Shown piece by piece: positions 22,686 to 37,210 of a DNA stretch of 64,000 nt. Source of the stretch: Salvelinus alpinus. Its lineage: Eukaryota > Chordata > Actinopteri > Salmoniformes > Salmonidae. Made by a program: the position numbers and the translations under genes. The stretch is from assembly GCF_045679555.1 (NCBI RefSeq), contig NC_092094.1, positions 33,682,430-33,746,429 of the forward strand. Reading direction: 5' to 3'. The number at the start of each line of letters is the position of its first letter. The first letter of the stretch is position 1. The notes beneath the pieces were generated by a model that was not told where the DNA came from, searched no databases, and saw only the letters and a program-made list of their open reading frames with translations.

Positions 22686-23651
22686 GATAAAGTAATCCTC
22701 CTAACCCCCCCTCCCCCTTAAAAGAGTTAGATGCACTATTGTAAAGTGGTTGTTCCACTGGATATCATAAGGTGAATGCACCAATTTGTAAGTCGCTCTG
22801 GATAAGAGCGTCTGCTAAATGACTTAAATGTAAATGTAAATGTAAGATGCAAGTCTACACAGGGAAGCCGACCAGTGGAGGCCCAGAGAAGAACCAGGGG
22901 ATGCGGGTTGTGCTTGATGTGACAGATGGACTGAGGGGGCACAATGTCACGTGTGACAATTTCTTCACCTCTTATGAACTCAGCCAGCAGGTCCTGAAAA
23001 GGAAGACCACCATGGTTGGCATAGTTAGAAAGAACAAGCCTGAGCTCCCCCCTGCATTTCTCGCAACAAGGGGGAGAGAGGCCTTCTCATCAAAGTTTGC
23101 CTTCACTCCCCACCACCACTCTAGTTTCTTACCTCCCAAAGAGGAACAAGTATGTGGTCCTCCTGAGCCAGCCATCATCCTGGACTACAACCACAACAAA
23201 GGAGGCGTGGACAACCTGGACAAGATGATTGGAACTTACAGCTGCAGGAGGATGACTGCCCGCTGGTCATCTTCCATAACATCATTGATGTGTCCTCATA
23301 CAATGCCTTCGTGATATGGAACAAGATCAACCTTACCTGGATGCCTGATAAGTGGAACAAGAGGAGGGTGTTCCTGGAGCAGCTGGAAAAGACACTTGTA
23401 ACCCCACACATTCAAAGAAGGGAGCGCCTTCCCCGCACAGCAGCCTCTGCAGCACTTGTGTAAGCTGTTCAGGGGGCTGAATGTTGTCCAGATCCACCTG
23501 AGGCTGCAGCTGGGGCAGGCAAGAGGAGGAGATGCCAATTCTGCCCCCCAAAGAAACTCTGAAAGAATAAATACTTTGTGCTGCACATGTGAGAAATACA
23601 TCTGGAAAGTCCATGCACACACACTTGCATACCGTCCTACATGTGCTAATT

Positions 23652-26600
23652 AGAGTTGATTGATTTATGTTCTTCACGTTTTTGTTTTGTTTCTATTATC
23701 TTATTTTATTCGTATTTATTGTTGTTGTTTATACACTTTGTGGGTGGGGGCAATGGTTAAAAAAATGGGAGAAGACTAGTATTTTGTAGTTGAATTCCTC
23801 ATTGTACAGTATAAGAAAATATCACTATGTTGCCAAAAAAGTTCAAGACTTATTGTTTCCCTTCAATAAAATGCATTAAAAACTACTTTCTGCGCATTTC
23901 TGCTACTTTCTTAGGCTATACAAATGCTATCTCTTGCTAAAAAATTTATGTTTACACCTATGCAGTACCTTTAGCAAAAATAATAATACACCTCTACTTT
24001 AGTAAAGAAAACAATTATGACAGGTGTGTTGTAATAAAAACGAGTGGTGTCCACTGATTAAATGCAGTCTTTCTGCATTGTGAAGAGGGAAAACCTAGAT
24101 ATTCACAAAGTTTGTGAAAAATGATGAAACCATTACATTTTCAATCATAATTAGATATTCTTCATCTAAGTCCATAAAAGCTGTGTGTCACAGTAAGATA
24201 CATAAAAGCTTCTAAGGAGTGGAGTACAGAGGAGTCTTTGACGTTCAGAACAGCATTGTGGGGGAGAGGGGAACTGGAAAACTGGGTCAGGGGAATAGTT
24301 GGACAGGACTGTGGTGTAGTAGTAAGTGGGATTAGTGACCTCATCACCAGTATGCTCCAATAACATTCAGGGACTAAATAACCTTATCTTATCTGTTACA
24401 CTGTGAGTAGCTACAGTTTGTCCATTGTTGGAGCTTCTGCATTGCCTTGGGATATCCTGACTAAAGTGATCTCACATTTTGGCCGTGTTAGGAGTCACCG
24501 TAGCAACAGCTGAATGTTTAAATGGAACCCCCCCTGTCCCCCTGAGTGCCGTATCACCAGGACAGTCTGTGCAGCACCATCTTGTGAAAATGTTCCCAAA
24601 CCTTTCAGTCCTGCTTTTCTTTAAGAGAAGAGAAGCTTCAATGCTTCTCTTTACAGGGCAGTTTTTGCATGGAATCATCCAATCATCCAATATTGTCTCA
24701 CCACAGGCTTATTGGATTATTCAGTGCTAGCTACAGTAAAGATCCCACATTTGCAAGGTCAAAAATGATCTGTCACTAATGTTGATAAGATCTCAGCATG
24801 ACATTGCTTGGGACACTTAACACAAAGAGCTGAAGAGAGAAAAGATCTCAGAATAAAATACTTAGGAGTAACCTAAATTAGTTTCCCTGAATCTAATTAT
24901 CTGTATGGAAGTTCTGAATGGATCCAATTTAAATATCCACTGAACTGAAAATGAGAGTATCTATCTCAATTATCCTCCATGGAATTCTATTCAATATTTC
25001 CAGCAGTTCATTCTTTAAAAACTATTCCCAACACATTATCAGATTCAGACTCCAAACCGAACTACATTGGTTTAAATTAGATAATATAGTCTTAAACACA
25101 TTCTGGTCTGAAAGCTCACGTAAGTGCAATACAAAAATACAAAACATATACTATAACACCATGACTAACGCACACTATAATTAGCTATTGGTGTGGGAAG
25201 GTGTGCTGCACCATTGACAACCATCTGGGTCTTCATCAAATCACCATTTAAATGTATGAACAAAACACAGATTAACAATAAACAACACAATGAGTTCCCT
25301 GGAAATGACACGTTTCTTCCTCCAATTAGAGAAAGACTGTACAAGACTCAAGCACTGAATCTATCACACGTGCTCTCTTTACTCAAAACTGTGTCTAAAT
25401 GAAGAGCAAAGTTTCTGTAAAAACTTCTCTATGTGGGCTAAAAAATGTAGTATTCTGATATGACTTTAAAGTGCTATTTTATGCCGTTTACCACAAAATG
25501 GCATCTTCTTTCTTAAATGCAGCTCATGAGTAGTGATGAGGCTGATAAGCATGGGTAACTGTGGAAAGCACATCCTATTTTTATTCTATGAAAAGCCTGA
25601 GCTTTGAGAAATAAAGTTTCTGAGAAAGCCAAATAATGCTAGATGGCTCAAACCCCCACACGCATGCACACACACATTTAACACAGAGTAGCCTTAAGCA
25701 TGCACACTCTCCCTGGATTTGGTTGAATATATACAGTATGCTGCATATCCAACACAATCTATTGCACATCTTGGCATTTACACCATCGTCAGCCAAGAAG
25801 CTGCAACTTACTAAGGAAAAAGCACACCAGCACTGTGTTTTATAAAAATAATTGCTGCTTCCAGCCTTTATTTCTTGGTTCTTTACGTGCTCCGCTGGTA
25901 CAGCAGTCCCATCCAGTGTCAAGCAGGGACAGAGTCTGTAGATACAGCGATGCAACATGCACTCAAGGCTTTCGTGTTGCCATGCAGATTTACCTAGGGG
26001 CTTGACAAAACTTTTAAAAGGACAGCAAACAGAATACACAACCTGAGCAAAGAAATCCCATTCATGATCTTAAATAATATATTGGACAGGACTAAATTAG
26101 AATAATGTTCAAGTCTTGCTTTAGACCTGAAGACACTGCTTTGATTTTATTGCAGCTCAGTAAAGTGCCTTCGTTCTGTGCTGTTGTGAGTCCTACCTCA
26201 ACGCTGAGACTAGCTCCATCTGGACAACTATTCTCCTGGGATGTGTTGATTTTTACCAGCAAACAGCACACTATGACACAACACCTCTCCAATACAGCAA
26301 TACAAGGTGTTCTTGGATAAAAACAACCACATATAGACAGAGATAGCTATTGGTTTGCAATTAGAAATCCACCTTCAACGCACCTCGTTGCACTCAAATG
26401 TAACAAAATGGAGAGTGTAGCTGAACACAATGAGAAGATTGAGCCACTAATGTAGCAGCAAAAAAATGGGGCTTTACAAACATGCAATGAGAGGTCAGAG
26501 AGCTTGTGATGATGGTAGAGAGAACACATGGTCTAGACATGGCCTACTTTCACTCTCACGTCTATCATACAGGACAAAAAAAGGACTCCCATTTAGACAG

Positions 26601-26677
26601 CTCCAGGATGTAAAATGAAACACAACACCCGTATTTCATTTGACCTTGTTTCAATGTTGATAGTAAAATGGTACACT
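23652..26677. other. intergenic, no gene seen
   Basis: AT-rich sequence without a recognised gene or repeat. The 152-codon minus-strand frame at 25581-26039 has no family signature. Confidence 0.5.
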
Positions 26678-27325
26678 ATATATACAAAAGTATGTGGACA
26701 CCCCTTCAAATTAGCGGATTCGGCTATTTCAGCCACACCCATTGCTGACAGGTGTATAAAATCGACATAGACAAACATTGGAAGTAGAGTGGCCTGTACT
26801 GAAGAGCTCAGTGACTTTAAACATGGCACCGTCATAGGATGCCACCTTTCCAACAAGTCAGGTCATCAAATGCCTGCCCTGCTAGAGCTACCCCGGTCAA
26901 CTGTAAGTGCAGTTATTGTGAAGTGAAAATGTCTAGGAGCAACAACGGCTCAGCCGTGAAGTGGTAGGCCACACAAGCTCACAGAATGGGATCGCCGAGT
27001 GCTGAAGCGCGTGGCGCGTAAAAATCGTCTGTCCTCATATGCAACACTCACTACCGAGTTCCAAACTGCCTCTGGAAGCAACGTCAGCACAATAACTGTT
27101 CATTGGGAGCTTCATGAAATGGGTCTCCATGGCCTGACAGCCACAATTGGACTCTGGAGCAGTGGAAACGTTGTCTGGAATGATGAATAACGCTTCACCA
27201 TCTGGCAGTCCGACGGACAAATCTGGATTTGGCGGATGCCAGGAGAACGCTACCTGTGCGAATGCATAGTGCCAACTGTAAAGTTTGTTGGAGGAGGAAT
27301 AATGGTCTAGGGTTGTTTTCCATGG
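26678..27325 (+). mobile_element. Decayed Tc1/mariner-like element, 3'-truncated
   Basis: Starts TATACAAAAGTATGTGGACACC, a known Tc1-type terminus. A transposase trace follows, full of stops and frame breaks (GLHGLTATIGLWSSG region at about 27120-27170). No matching right terminus is found; the copy is lost near 27325. Confidence 0.75.
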
Positions 27326-28085
27326 TTCGGGCTAGGCCCATTAGTTCCATTTTTTGAGCAAAAACCCAACCTCACTCTGAATTTACTTTCACATACAGCT
27401 TGGGTATTTTTTATTCACCCAGTCGGATAAACACTCCAAACAGCCTACCCGACGTTCGGAGGTGTCTGCATGGTCCTAAGGCACACTGTTGCCTCATTTT
27501 GTATAACATTCCAATGATAACACTGGGGGGGGACAAATATGCAATTTCAGAATGTGGGGGGGGGATATGTCCCCCCTGTCCCCAGTGAAAGTTGCGCCCC
27601 TGGGCAGTGACGTAGTTCCTTTATGCCTAAAGAGTCTGTCATTGAAACCAGACCCTCGGGTCGAGATTTTGAGATTATGGGGATAGGGGGATGGCAGCGG
27701 CTTCAATCAAACTACAGGGATGTATAATGTTGAGCCCTCACTTTCTCATCCCACAAATATAGAGGAAAGATCCATAATTCATTGGAGTAAAACTTACGGT
27801 CATGCATTAAGACAGATACAGTACTTTTCCCATCTATGTGTTAAGGACTTTCTCTTCCCTGGTTTTGGCACAGTATTTTCTGAAGATGATGATAGTGGAG
27901 GCTGTAATGGCCCACCTGTGCATTGTAGATGTCAAAGGAAGGAGGCCATCCTGCTCCAGAGGCAACTCTGAATTTGTTAAACAGTTTAGGGAAGGGATCA
28001 GAGTGTAATGAAAACAGGGTCCCCAGGGGAATTTCAACACACAGTGGGAATAGGATATGCGCAAAAGTGAGCAGGTGAAAGAAGT

Positions 28086-28088
<3 letters not shown>
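27326..28088. other. intergenic, no gene seen
   Basis: No gene. Includes a G-rich pair of runs at 27524-27565 within what looks like an unclassified dispersed repeat. Confidence 0.5.

Positions 28089-28179
<91 letters not shown>
28089..28179. repeat. (AG)n microsatellite
   Basis: About 45 units of AG. The minus-strand SLSL open frame over it is a repeat artefact. Confidence 0.95.
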
Positions 28180-28181
<2 letters not shown>

Positions 28182-28437
28182 CCTAGTTACGCCTTTCACT
28201 GCTTCCTGATTCCAGTCTAGGTGTCCTGGAATCCTGGGTGTCTTTGGCAGGCTAGCAGCCTCGGAGAAAGGGCAGAGGAAGAATTAAATGAGGAACATGC
28301 TCTCTGGACCTCCACTGGCATGGCAAGTCAGGTGTATTATTCCCTAGCCCAGTGGTTCCCAAACTGGGGGTCGCGACCCCATGTGGATATGAAAATGTGG
28401 TCATGGGAGAATTTCCAAAATCCTGAAAAAATACATA

Positions 28438-30022
<1,585 letters not shown>

Positions 30023-30081
30023 TATATATACAAAAATATACATATTATAATATCGTCATTGTATCTCAAAATCCTTGGAAT

Positions 30082-30895
30082 ATGGTTAACCTTAAAAAGC
30101 CAAATGAAAATTATTCAAATCTAAAATTCAACCAGAGAGCATCCTTAGATCATGTGAAAAGGTCACACTTGACTGTTGCATTTGAATCCATTATGAATGT
30201 GTCTCCCTCTGCCATATGGACGCATTGTATGATACACGGAGAGCAACTGACGGCAAAAGAGCTGAACACAGAACTATATACTGCAGCAGGTAACTTAGGT
30301 TGTAAACAACATCCACTGCGCGCACACTTGTTCAGAAAAGTATGTGGAGATATGGGATCAGAGCATTTTTTAAATTTAACTAGGCAAGACAAATTCTTAC
30401 TTACAATGACGGCCTACCCCGGACGACACTGGGCCAATTGTGCACCGCCCAATCACGGCCGGATGTGATGCAGCCTGGATATGAACAAGATACTGCAGTG
30501 ATGCCTCTTGCACTGGGATGCATTGTCTTAGACCACTGCACCACTCGGGAGCCCATGACAGCATGACAATGTTCTATTTCACACTGAGGCTTGGTGGTTA
30601 TCGATGGGGAGTGTTGAAAAGATTTTTCGCATTGAGAGAGGAACTGTTGTCATTCACAATGGAGGTAAAAAAAAGAAGACTTGGTTGACTTTCTGTGTAA
30701 GAAAATGTGTCTCCTTGCCTATATTACAGACATATGATAAACTGAATGAACTCAATCCAAGCAGGCAGGGCTACAAAAACATTCTACAGATGAGTAACCG
30801 GATCAGTGGATTCAGATCAGAGGAAAGAATTCTTATTGGAGTCTTCCAAAAGCAAACCATGCCCCCCCCTTCCATCGGCTGTGCATGTTTCTAAC
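30082..30895 (+). pseudogene. hAT (ZBED5/FAM200-like) transposase fragment
   Basis: Residues HCMIHGEQLTAKELN, LRAHLFRKVCGDMGSEH (to about 30366) and, after the SINE, HDNVLFHTEAWWLS (about 30560 on) and YDKLNELNPS match the central part of ZBED5/FAM200-type domesticated hAT transposases. The SINE at 30367-30553 splits it inside the codons around GSEH. The end is truncated. The third catalytic acid lies outside the preserved part. Confidence 0.78.
30367..30553 (-). mobile_element. SmaI/FokI-type tRNA-derived SINE
   Basis: Minus-strand copy. The head, complement of GGCTCCCGAGTGGTGCAGTG, ends at 30553, and the tail (TTTAACTAGGCAAGAC on plus) is at 30374. It lies in the hAT transposase fragment. 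Confidence 0.82.
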
Positions 30896-31139
30896 AGAAA
30901 CAGCATCAGTAAGGGTCCCACACAAGTGATGACTGCTCACCTCCAATGCTTGGAATAGCGCTTTGGGACCTACTTTCCAATCCATTTGACTGTGATTCTG
31001 GCTCAGAAGACATGCCGGTAAGTGAAATCGAACAGCTGATCGAGCTGTTATGTGACCGAATGATGCAGACAAAGCATTCACGGGTCACTACGGAGGTGTT
31101 TTGGTTTCTGACTCAAAGGGAATAATACCCTGCCGTCTA

Positions 31140-31380
31140 CATCTGAGCATTAATGCGGCGTTCAAAATAACTGGGAACTCGGAACTCGGAAATCTCGGAC
31201 TTACGACTTCAGTGCGTTCAAGACAATAGGGGAACTCTGAATAAAACTAGCTCCGACTGGGAAAAATAGTTTTGAATGGTTATCCAACTCGGAATTCCAA
31301 CTCGTGAACTCGGGCCTCTTTCTAGAGCTCCGACTTTCTGACCTGATGATCACTGACTGACCTTATGATTTGACCTCGCA
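31140..31380. repeat. GGGAACTCGG-type dispersed repeat
   Basis: Repeated short words (CTGGGAACTCGGAACTCGG, CCAACTCGGAATTCCAACTCG, ACTCGGGCCTCTTTCTAGAG) in a block within the hAT element. I recognise it as a common salmonid repeat but cannot name its family. Confidence 0.5.
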
Positions 31381-31933
31381 TCACGCACACCCATCTCTAT
31401 AATGGTGGTGAGATACATTATGTCAAGTAATTTGCGATTGACTGTCATAGCCCCACATTAAACGTATGTGATGGTTAATGGTGAGTTGAGAAGACAATCA
31501 GAAATACTGTTAGAATGTTTTTCAATTGACTGCAATAGCCGCAAATAAAAAAGTAAACATTGGCTGTTAATTACATAATTTTTTTCACATGGTTGGTGTT
31601 GTGATCATTTTCAGATATCAAAATAGGGTCGTGGGCCAAAAAAGTTTGGGAACCCCTGCCCTAGCCACATCATCACTAGATCTTTTTGAACTGCTATTTT
31701 TGGTGAATGTCAGGAAACAAATCACATCTGTGAAAGAGCTGTTCATTTGTCTCCCTGACTGTCACACGATTACTACTGCTTCAGACAACGACTATCTGCA
31801 GATAAATTAGAAAAACATTCTCTGAAGATTGTAATTCCTCACTGCATGACTTTTTGGTCCACACGTACGCAGTGCAGTAAAAAAATCCTACATTTTTGGT
31901 AGGCCATCCAATAATTTGGGCAGTTAACATGTA

Positions 31934-32755
31934 CACTGAACAAAAATATAAACGCAGTTATAGTTCAGTTCATTTAAAGAAACCAGTAAATTGAAATACA
32001 TTTATTAGGCCCTAATGTATGGATTTCACATGATATGCATCTATCTGTGGTCACAGATACCTTTAAAAAAAGGTAGGGGCTTGGATCAGAAAACGCGCCA
32101 GTATCTGGTGTGACCAACATTTTCCTCATGCAGCGCGACACATCTCCTTCGCATAGAGTTGATCAGGCTGTTGATTGTGGCCTGTGGAATGTTGTCCCAC
32201 TCGTCTTCAATGGCTGTTTGAAGTTGCTGGATATTGGCCGGAACTGAAACATGCTGTCGATCCAGAGCATCCCAAACATGATCAATGGGTGACATGTTTG
32301 ATGAGTATGCAGGCCATGGAAGAACTGGGACATTTTCAGCTTCCAGGAATTGTGTACAGGTCCTTGCAACATGAGGCTGTGCATTTTCATGCTGAAACAT
32401 GAGGTGATGGCGGCAGATGAATGGCACGACAGTGGGCCATGATCTCGACATGATCTCGACAATGATCACGACAATGATAACGTCACGGTATCTCTGTGCA
32501 TTTAAATTGACATTAATAAAATGCAATTGTGTTCGTTACCCATAGCTTATGCCTTCCCATACCATAACTCCACCTTCACCATGGGGCCCTCTGTTCACAA
32601 CATTAACATCAGCAAACCGCTTCCCCACACGACACCGGTACTGTTGAAACCAAGATTAATCCGTGAAGAACACACTTCTCCAGCGTGAGTGGCCATCAAA
32701 GATGAGCATTTGCCCACTGAAGTCGGTAACGACACCGAACTGCAGTCAGGTCGAG
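31934..32755 (-). mobile_element. Tc1/mariner-like element, truncated
   Basis: The preserved terminus CACTGAACAAAAATATAAACG at 31934 is preceded by TA. The minus-strand transposase at 32086-32526 keeps FQHENAQPHVART (Asp of the usual HDNA replaced by Glu) and SPIDHVWDAL, then ends near TRYWRVF. The element stops at about 32755 without its other terminus. Confidence 0.83.
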
Positions 32756-32984
32756 AAAGAACAAAAGAAGTAGCCAGCCTCTACTCCAGTCCAGACTGCC
32801 AGAGCAGAGAATAGGCAGACACTTTCTGCTTCATCACTCCTCACCCCCATGACTTCAGCTCAGCCTCAAGGCACTAGCAGGAATACAAGGGCTAGCATGT
32901 GGCCTGTTTACAAGATGGGCCTTCTGAAATCACTCTCACTCTCCTGGAGCTCTGAGATTCTATCTCAAATCATCAACTCTAGAG

Positions 32985-33668
32985 CGAAAAGATTCTACAG
33001 CTGCACTATCGATAGCATCCTGACTGGTTGCATCACTGCCTGGTATGGCAACTCTTAGGCCTCCGACTGCAAGGCACTACAGAGGGTAGTGCGTGTGGCC
33101 CAGTACATCACTGGGGCCAAGCTTCCTGCCATCCAGGAACTCTATACCAGGTGGTGTCAGAGGAAGGCCCTAAAAATTGTCAAAGACTCCAGCCATCCTA
33201 GTCATAGACTGTTCTCTCTGCTACCGCACACCAAGTCTAGGTCCAAGAGGCTTCAAAACAGCTTCTACCCTAAAAGCCATAAGACTACTGAACATCTAAT
33301 CAAATGGCTACCCAGACTACTTGCATTACCCCAACCACCATATTTTACGCTGCTGCTACTCTCTGTTATTATCTATGCATAAGTCACTTTAATAACTCTA
33401 CCCACATTGATATATTACCTCAATTACCTCGACTAACCGGTGCCCCCAGACATTGACTGTGTACCGGTACCCCCTGTATATAGCCTCGCTATTGTTATTT
33501 TATCGCTGCTCTTTAATTTACAATTTGTTTGTAGATTTGTTACTTTTATTTCTTTGTTTTTTAGGTATTTTTCTTAAAACTGCATTGTTGTTAAGGGCTT
33601 GTAAGTAAGCATTTCACTGTAAGGTCTACACCTGTTGTATTCGGCGCATGTGACAAATACAATTTTAT
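32985..33668 (+). mobile_element. Rex1-like LINE 3' fragment
   Basis: Carries FYSCTIDSILTGCITAWYGN followed by a stop, then RVAQYITGAKLPAIQ and RKALKIVKDSSHPSHRL (33089-33382) and a full 3' UTR ending CATGTGACAAATACAATTTT at about 33668. 5'-truncated. Confidence 0.87.
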
Positions 33669-34517
33669 TTTAAATATATTTCCAACAGAGATGCATGCAA
33701 CCAAAAGGGAAATGTTTCAGCAAAAAAACAGAAACAAGGACTGCAGCTTTAACATTTCATTGCATCATACAGGTGTCCCTAAACCTTAATCATTTTTCCC
33801 TCTACAAGATTTGTTGAATGTCTCAATGTGTTAAAAATAGTAGGAGCCCTCTAGGGATTTCCTCAGTCCAGGAGACAGCTCTCCCCACTAACTTCTGGGG
33901 AACGATGATCCACAGATGAATACACACACAAACATACTGTAATTGATTCTGATCGACCCTCTCCCCTACCTTTATTTCAGGCTGAAGATAAAATGACGGA
34001 TACATCAAAGCAAGACTAGCAGCAAACAAAATAAAAAGAAACAAACACCATACTCCTTCCTATCTTCCCTTACAGGAAATCAATCTCACTTTGATTTCTA
34101 CAGGAAATGTATCTCACTTTACTTTCGACAAAACATAACTTGTTTTATTATAATTCTATGTCTACATATAGTAGTGAACTATATACATGCTCATAACCAT
34201 TTCAGTAAACAAATTGCTCTTGAGCAACAATAAAATCCTATTTGAGTAATAATAACATGGAACTCTTAAAACTGTTGACAGATTCAAATATAAAACATGA
34301 AAACTGTTGATCACTTTTCAAACCCCTACTTCCAGCGCTGTCATGATAGTGAAAAATAACAATTCCACTAGTAGGCTAGATTATGTGTCTGTTATAAACC
34401 ATTTCCTTTTTGCCATGTTTAGCCTATGTCAGCAACAAAAACGCCAATAAGGTCATGTGGCTGGTGGATTATCATACAGATAATCCACGTCGGACGTACA
34501 GTTACCTATAGGACATC
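33669..34517. other. intergenic, no gene seen
   Basis: AT-rich; no gene or complete repeat recognised. Confidence 0.5.
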
Positions 34518-34525
34518 CTCTATGT

Positions 34526-34709
34526 CAGGGTTTCCCAAACTCCATCCTGAGGCCCCCCTGGGTGCACATTTTCCCCCTAGCACTACACAGCCAACTCAAA
34601 TAATGAACTCATCATCAAGCTTTGATTATTTGAATCAGCTGTGTAGTGCTAGGGGGAAAAAACTAAAGTACACCCATGAAGGCCCAAGGACTGAGTTTGG
34701 GAAACCCTG
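34526..34709. mobile_element. Palindromic hAT MITE, 184 bp
   Basis: The ends CAGGGTTTCCCAAACTC and GAGTTTGGGAAACCCTG are perfect inverses. The inner arms CCCCCTAGCACTACACAG / CTGTGTAGTGCTAGGGGG also pair. The flanks CTCTATGT (34518-34525) and CTCTAGGT (34710-34717) are an 8-bp duplication with one mismatch. Confidence 0.88.
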
Positions 34710-34739
34710 CTCTAGGTGCATCAAGTCAGATGGCATAGG

Positions 34740-35120
34740 GAACCAGAGTTCCCAACTGCCTGCAAGTGATCCGCAGGTGGTTTTATTTGGCCCCCAAATT
34801 TTCTGAGCAAAAAAGAAATACAAATATTATTTGTATTATTGTTTGACATAATAGACTGGAAAAACACAAGGAGCTCAGCTCCGAGTAATTGTTATTTAAG
34901 AAATCTGTTCGCAAGTATTCTCACTCATAATAGAGAGACACGTGATCGTATACAAACGTAAGCAAGGTTTGAAATTATTATCTTTTAGTCTAACATTATT
35001 TATGTTTGGGCTTCTTGCGGTCAATTTGCGGTCTACACAATTATTTTTAATTATGTTCCTGCGGCCCGACCATACGCTCAAGAGAACATCGGCCCACGTT
35101 GATGATCCCTGCATAGGCTA
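34740..35120. repeat. Dispersed repeat, copy 1 (partner at 41745-41946)
   Basis: Shares GTTTGGGCTTCTTG, GGTCAATTTGC, ATTATGTTC and GTTGATGATCCCTGCA in order with 41745-41946. Resembles a degenerate hAT-type MITE; no coding content. Confidence 0.65.
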
Positions 35121-36304
35121 CTGCAAAAATGTGTTAGAAAACAAGTTATTCACACAGCAATAGATTCAGATCATGCCTATCGTGGGACCTGCGGGATGCG
35201 GGCACTTTCTGAAGGGTCAGTGCTATCCAGAATCCTTGGGACGTCCATACTCTAAAGCCTAACCTTATCCCTTACCTTAACCATTTTAAATGTTAACCTC
35301 AATGGAGGTATGGACCCTTGCGGTAGTAACATCCTGAAACACTGTGCGTGCTTTTCTATATGGAGACAATTGCAGCACTTGCCTTCCCATATGCTCTGCC
35401 GAGGGAAAACAGTTATTGTAAAAATATAGAGCACGTGACTGACCTGAATTGTGCATGTGTATTCCGTATCATCCAGGAGTCTTACGGTGCAGTCATATTC
35501 TCTATCCAGATTCCTGATGCTGCCACTCATTATTCGACTCAACATCTTCTCACAGAATTGCTGGTCTGCGTCTAGGACCAGAACAATAAACTAAACACAG
35601 CATGTAAGCAATGTCACTGAATGACTACATTTTCCGATCAACCAGACTAGCAGCAGCTGAAGATTCTACTGCCAAGACGCAGCATTGTCTATCCCATGAA
35701 GTTAACACAACAGACACTGGCCACAGTGCGGAATCATTGAAATGACGCTCGCATCCAGATCCAGGAGCAAAACCGTCGCCGAACGATGGGTGACCATTCA
35801 CCACTTGCAACTTGAGCTAGAGGGCGGTCCCTTGGAATAGACAGACGTCAATGAGAACCAATGGGAGCGATGTCCACAAAATGGGCAGAAGCCCTAAATA
35901 AGCAATACCTAAAATATTTCATCCTTTAATTTTCTTATGCCATCAATTGGCACTAGGAGGTCCAAATGTGGTGTTTTCAGTCTTCCATGCATTCCATGTT
36001 TATGAATGTTTAGCGCCTAAAGTCAAACGAATGAGGGGTAGCCCAACCAGACGCAAGATGGCGGTATTATTCATTTTAGGCTGCGTCGTTTATGACAAAT
36101 GACTTAAAAGGAATAATACCACCATCTTGCGTCCGGGATAGCTATCCCTCATCCGAATTTATTTCCCAATTGTATGACTCAGTGACCATTGCCAGAGCAA
36201 TCATGAAAATACATTTATCCACTTATTTATACCAAATATTTTTGAGTTTACAGATAGTAGCCTAAGACACAAGACAAAATAATAGACAGGGTGTCTTCTC
36301 GTAA
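35121..36304. other. intergenic, one short palindrome
   Basis: No gene. A palindrome lies at about 36038-36150: ACGCAAGATGGCGGTATTATTC and its inverse GAATAATACCACCATCTTGCGT, spaced by about 45 bp, MITE-like. Confidence 0.6.
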
Positions 36305-36865
36305 TTCAAATCAAATCGTATTTGTCACATCCGCCGAATACAGCAGTTGTAGACCTTACCGTGAAAGTATTACTTACAAGCCCTTAACCAACAATACAGT
36401 TTTAATAAAATTAATAGTAAAAAAAATTAACTAAAGTTATAAAAAAAGGTAACACAATAAAATATAAATAACGAGGCTATATACACGGAGTACCGGTACA
36501 GAGTCAATGTGGGGGGGTAAATTACAGGTTAGTCTAGGTAATTGAGATAATATGTACATGTAGGTAGGAGTAAAATGACTAGATAAATAACAGTGAGTAG
36601 CAGTAGCGTAAAAAAAAAAAGGGGGTGGGGGTTAATGCAAATAGTCTGAGTAGCTATTTAATTAACTGTTCAGCAGTCTTAAGACTTGGAAACAAGAAGC
36701 TGTTAAGGAGTCTTTTGGACCTAGACTTGGCGCTGCGATACCGCTTGCCGTGCGGTAGCAGAGAACAGTCTATGAGGCTGTTGTCTTTGACAATTTTTAG
36801 GGCCTTCTGCTGACACCGTCTGGTATGGAAGTCCTGGATGGCAGGAAGCTTTGCCTTTTTGAGGA
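36305..36865 (-). mobile_element. Rex1-like LINE 3' fragment
   Basis: Minus-strand tail at 36305 (CAAATCAAATCG on plus), 3' UTR, and a short RT C-terminal trace in the frame 36654-37019 (LPAIQDFHTRRCQQKALKIV). 5'-truncated. Confidence 0.82.
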
Positions 36866-36885
36866 TCTGAGGACCAATGCCAAAT

Positions 36886-36962
36886 CTTTCTGTATAAGCA
36901 CTTTGTGACGAATGCTGATGTAAAAAGAGCTTTATAAATACATCTGATTGATTGATTTGATT
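36886..36962 (+). repeat. LINE 3' tail fragment of another family
   Basis: TATAAGCACTTTGTGACGAATG and GCTTTATAAATACATCTGATTGATTGATT match the tail of a second fish LINE family with TTGA repeats. Only the tail is present. Confidence 0.6.
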
Positions 36963-37210
36963 TATGGCTTTTCGCACAATAGTCTCAGCACAACAATTAT
37001 CGAATAGCGACTCTTCCACCCCCTAGCGGACATATAACACATTTCATATGAATGACTACAGCCGACTTCATAGGTTCGCTGTGTTCGGAAAATTGTTTCG
37101 ACAAGCAATGACTGAACGAGGATAACTTATAAAACATTTTCAAGCTTCAAAAAAAGAACAAGACAATCCAGAAAAAAATCTGCCCTTTTGCCGTGACATT
37201 GTGTTTGCAA

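Larger units (their letters stand above)
18718..22843 (+). mobile_element. L2-clade LINE, near full-length, open ORF
   Basis: Insertion in the piggyBac coding sequence with AAGAT on both sides (18713-18717, 22844-22848). It has a 5' UTR of about 1 kb built of repeats (18789-19560), one long ORF (19746-22685) and a 3' tail with the L2-type stem-loop TCGCTCTGGATAAGAGCG followed by TAAATG repeats. The short 3' repeat and the stem-loop are typical of the L2/UnaL2 group, where the RT recognises that hairpin. Confidence 0.9.
17571..23651 (+). pseudogene. piggyBac transposase gene, split by a SINE and an L2 LINE
   Basis: A PGBD-like transposase trace. From 17571 comes the acidic N-terminus (EEDGEEYNPKHDASDEIPQA at about 17680-17739), broken by frameshifts. 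After the SINE at 17890-18078 come [13 protein letters not shown] (18091 on), a frameshift near 18280, and EVTVDEQLVPFRG at 18445-18482. A 135-bp intron-like segment (18483-18617, GT...AG, phase 1) precedes RCTFRQYMPSKPAKYGIKIW. The LINE at 18718-22843 splits the frame inside codons for WKMQ; it resumes at 22849 with VTCDNFFTS and NHNKGGVDNLDKMI. All three catalytic Asp contexts (TVDE, TCDN, GVDN) remain. A further frameshift near 23265 precedes the Cys-rich C-terminal domain (CQFCPPK, HAHTLAYRPTCAN) ending at about 23651. Not functional as it stands. Confidence 0.88.

Noticed and set aside
25581-26039. 152-codon minus-strand frame
   Set aside because: No family signature, no splice or promoter context, ordinary AT-rich intergenic DNA.
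27834-28199. 121-codon minus-strand SLSLSL frame
   Set aside because: Translation of the AG microsatellite.
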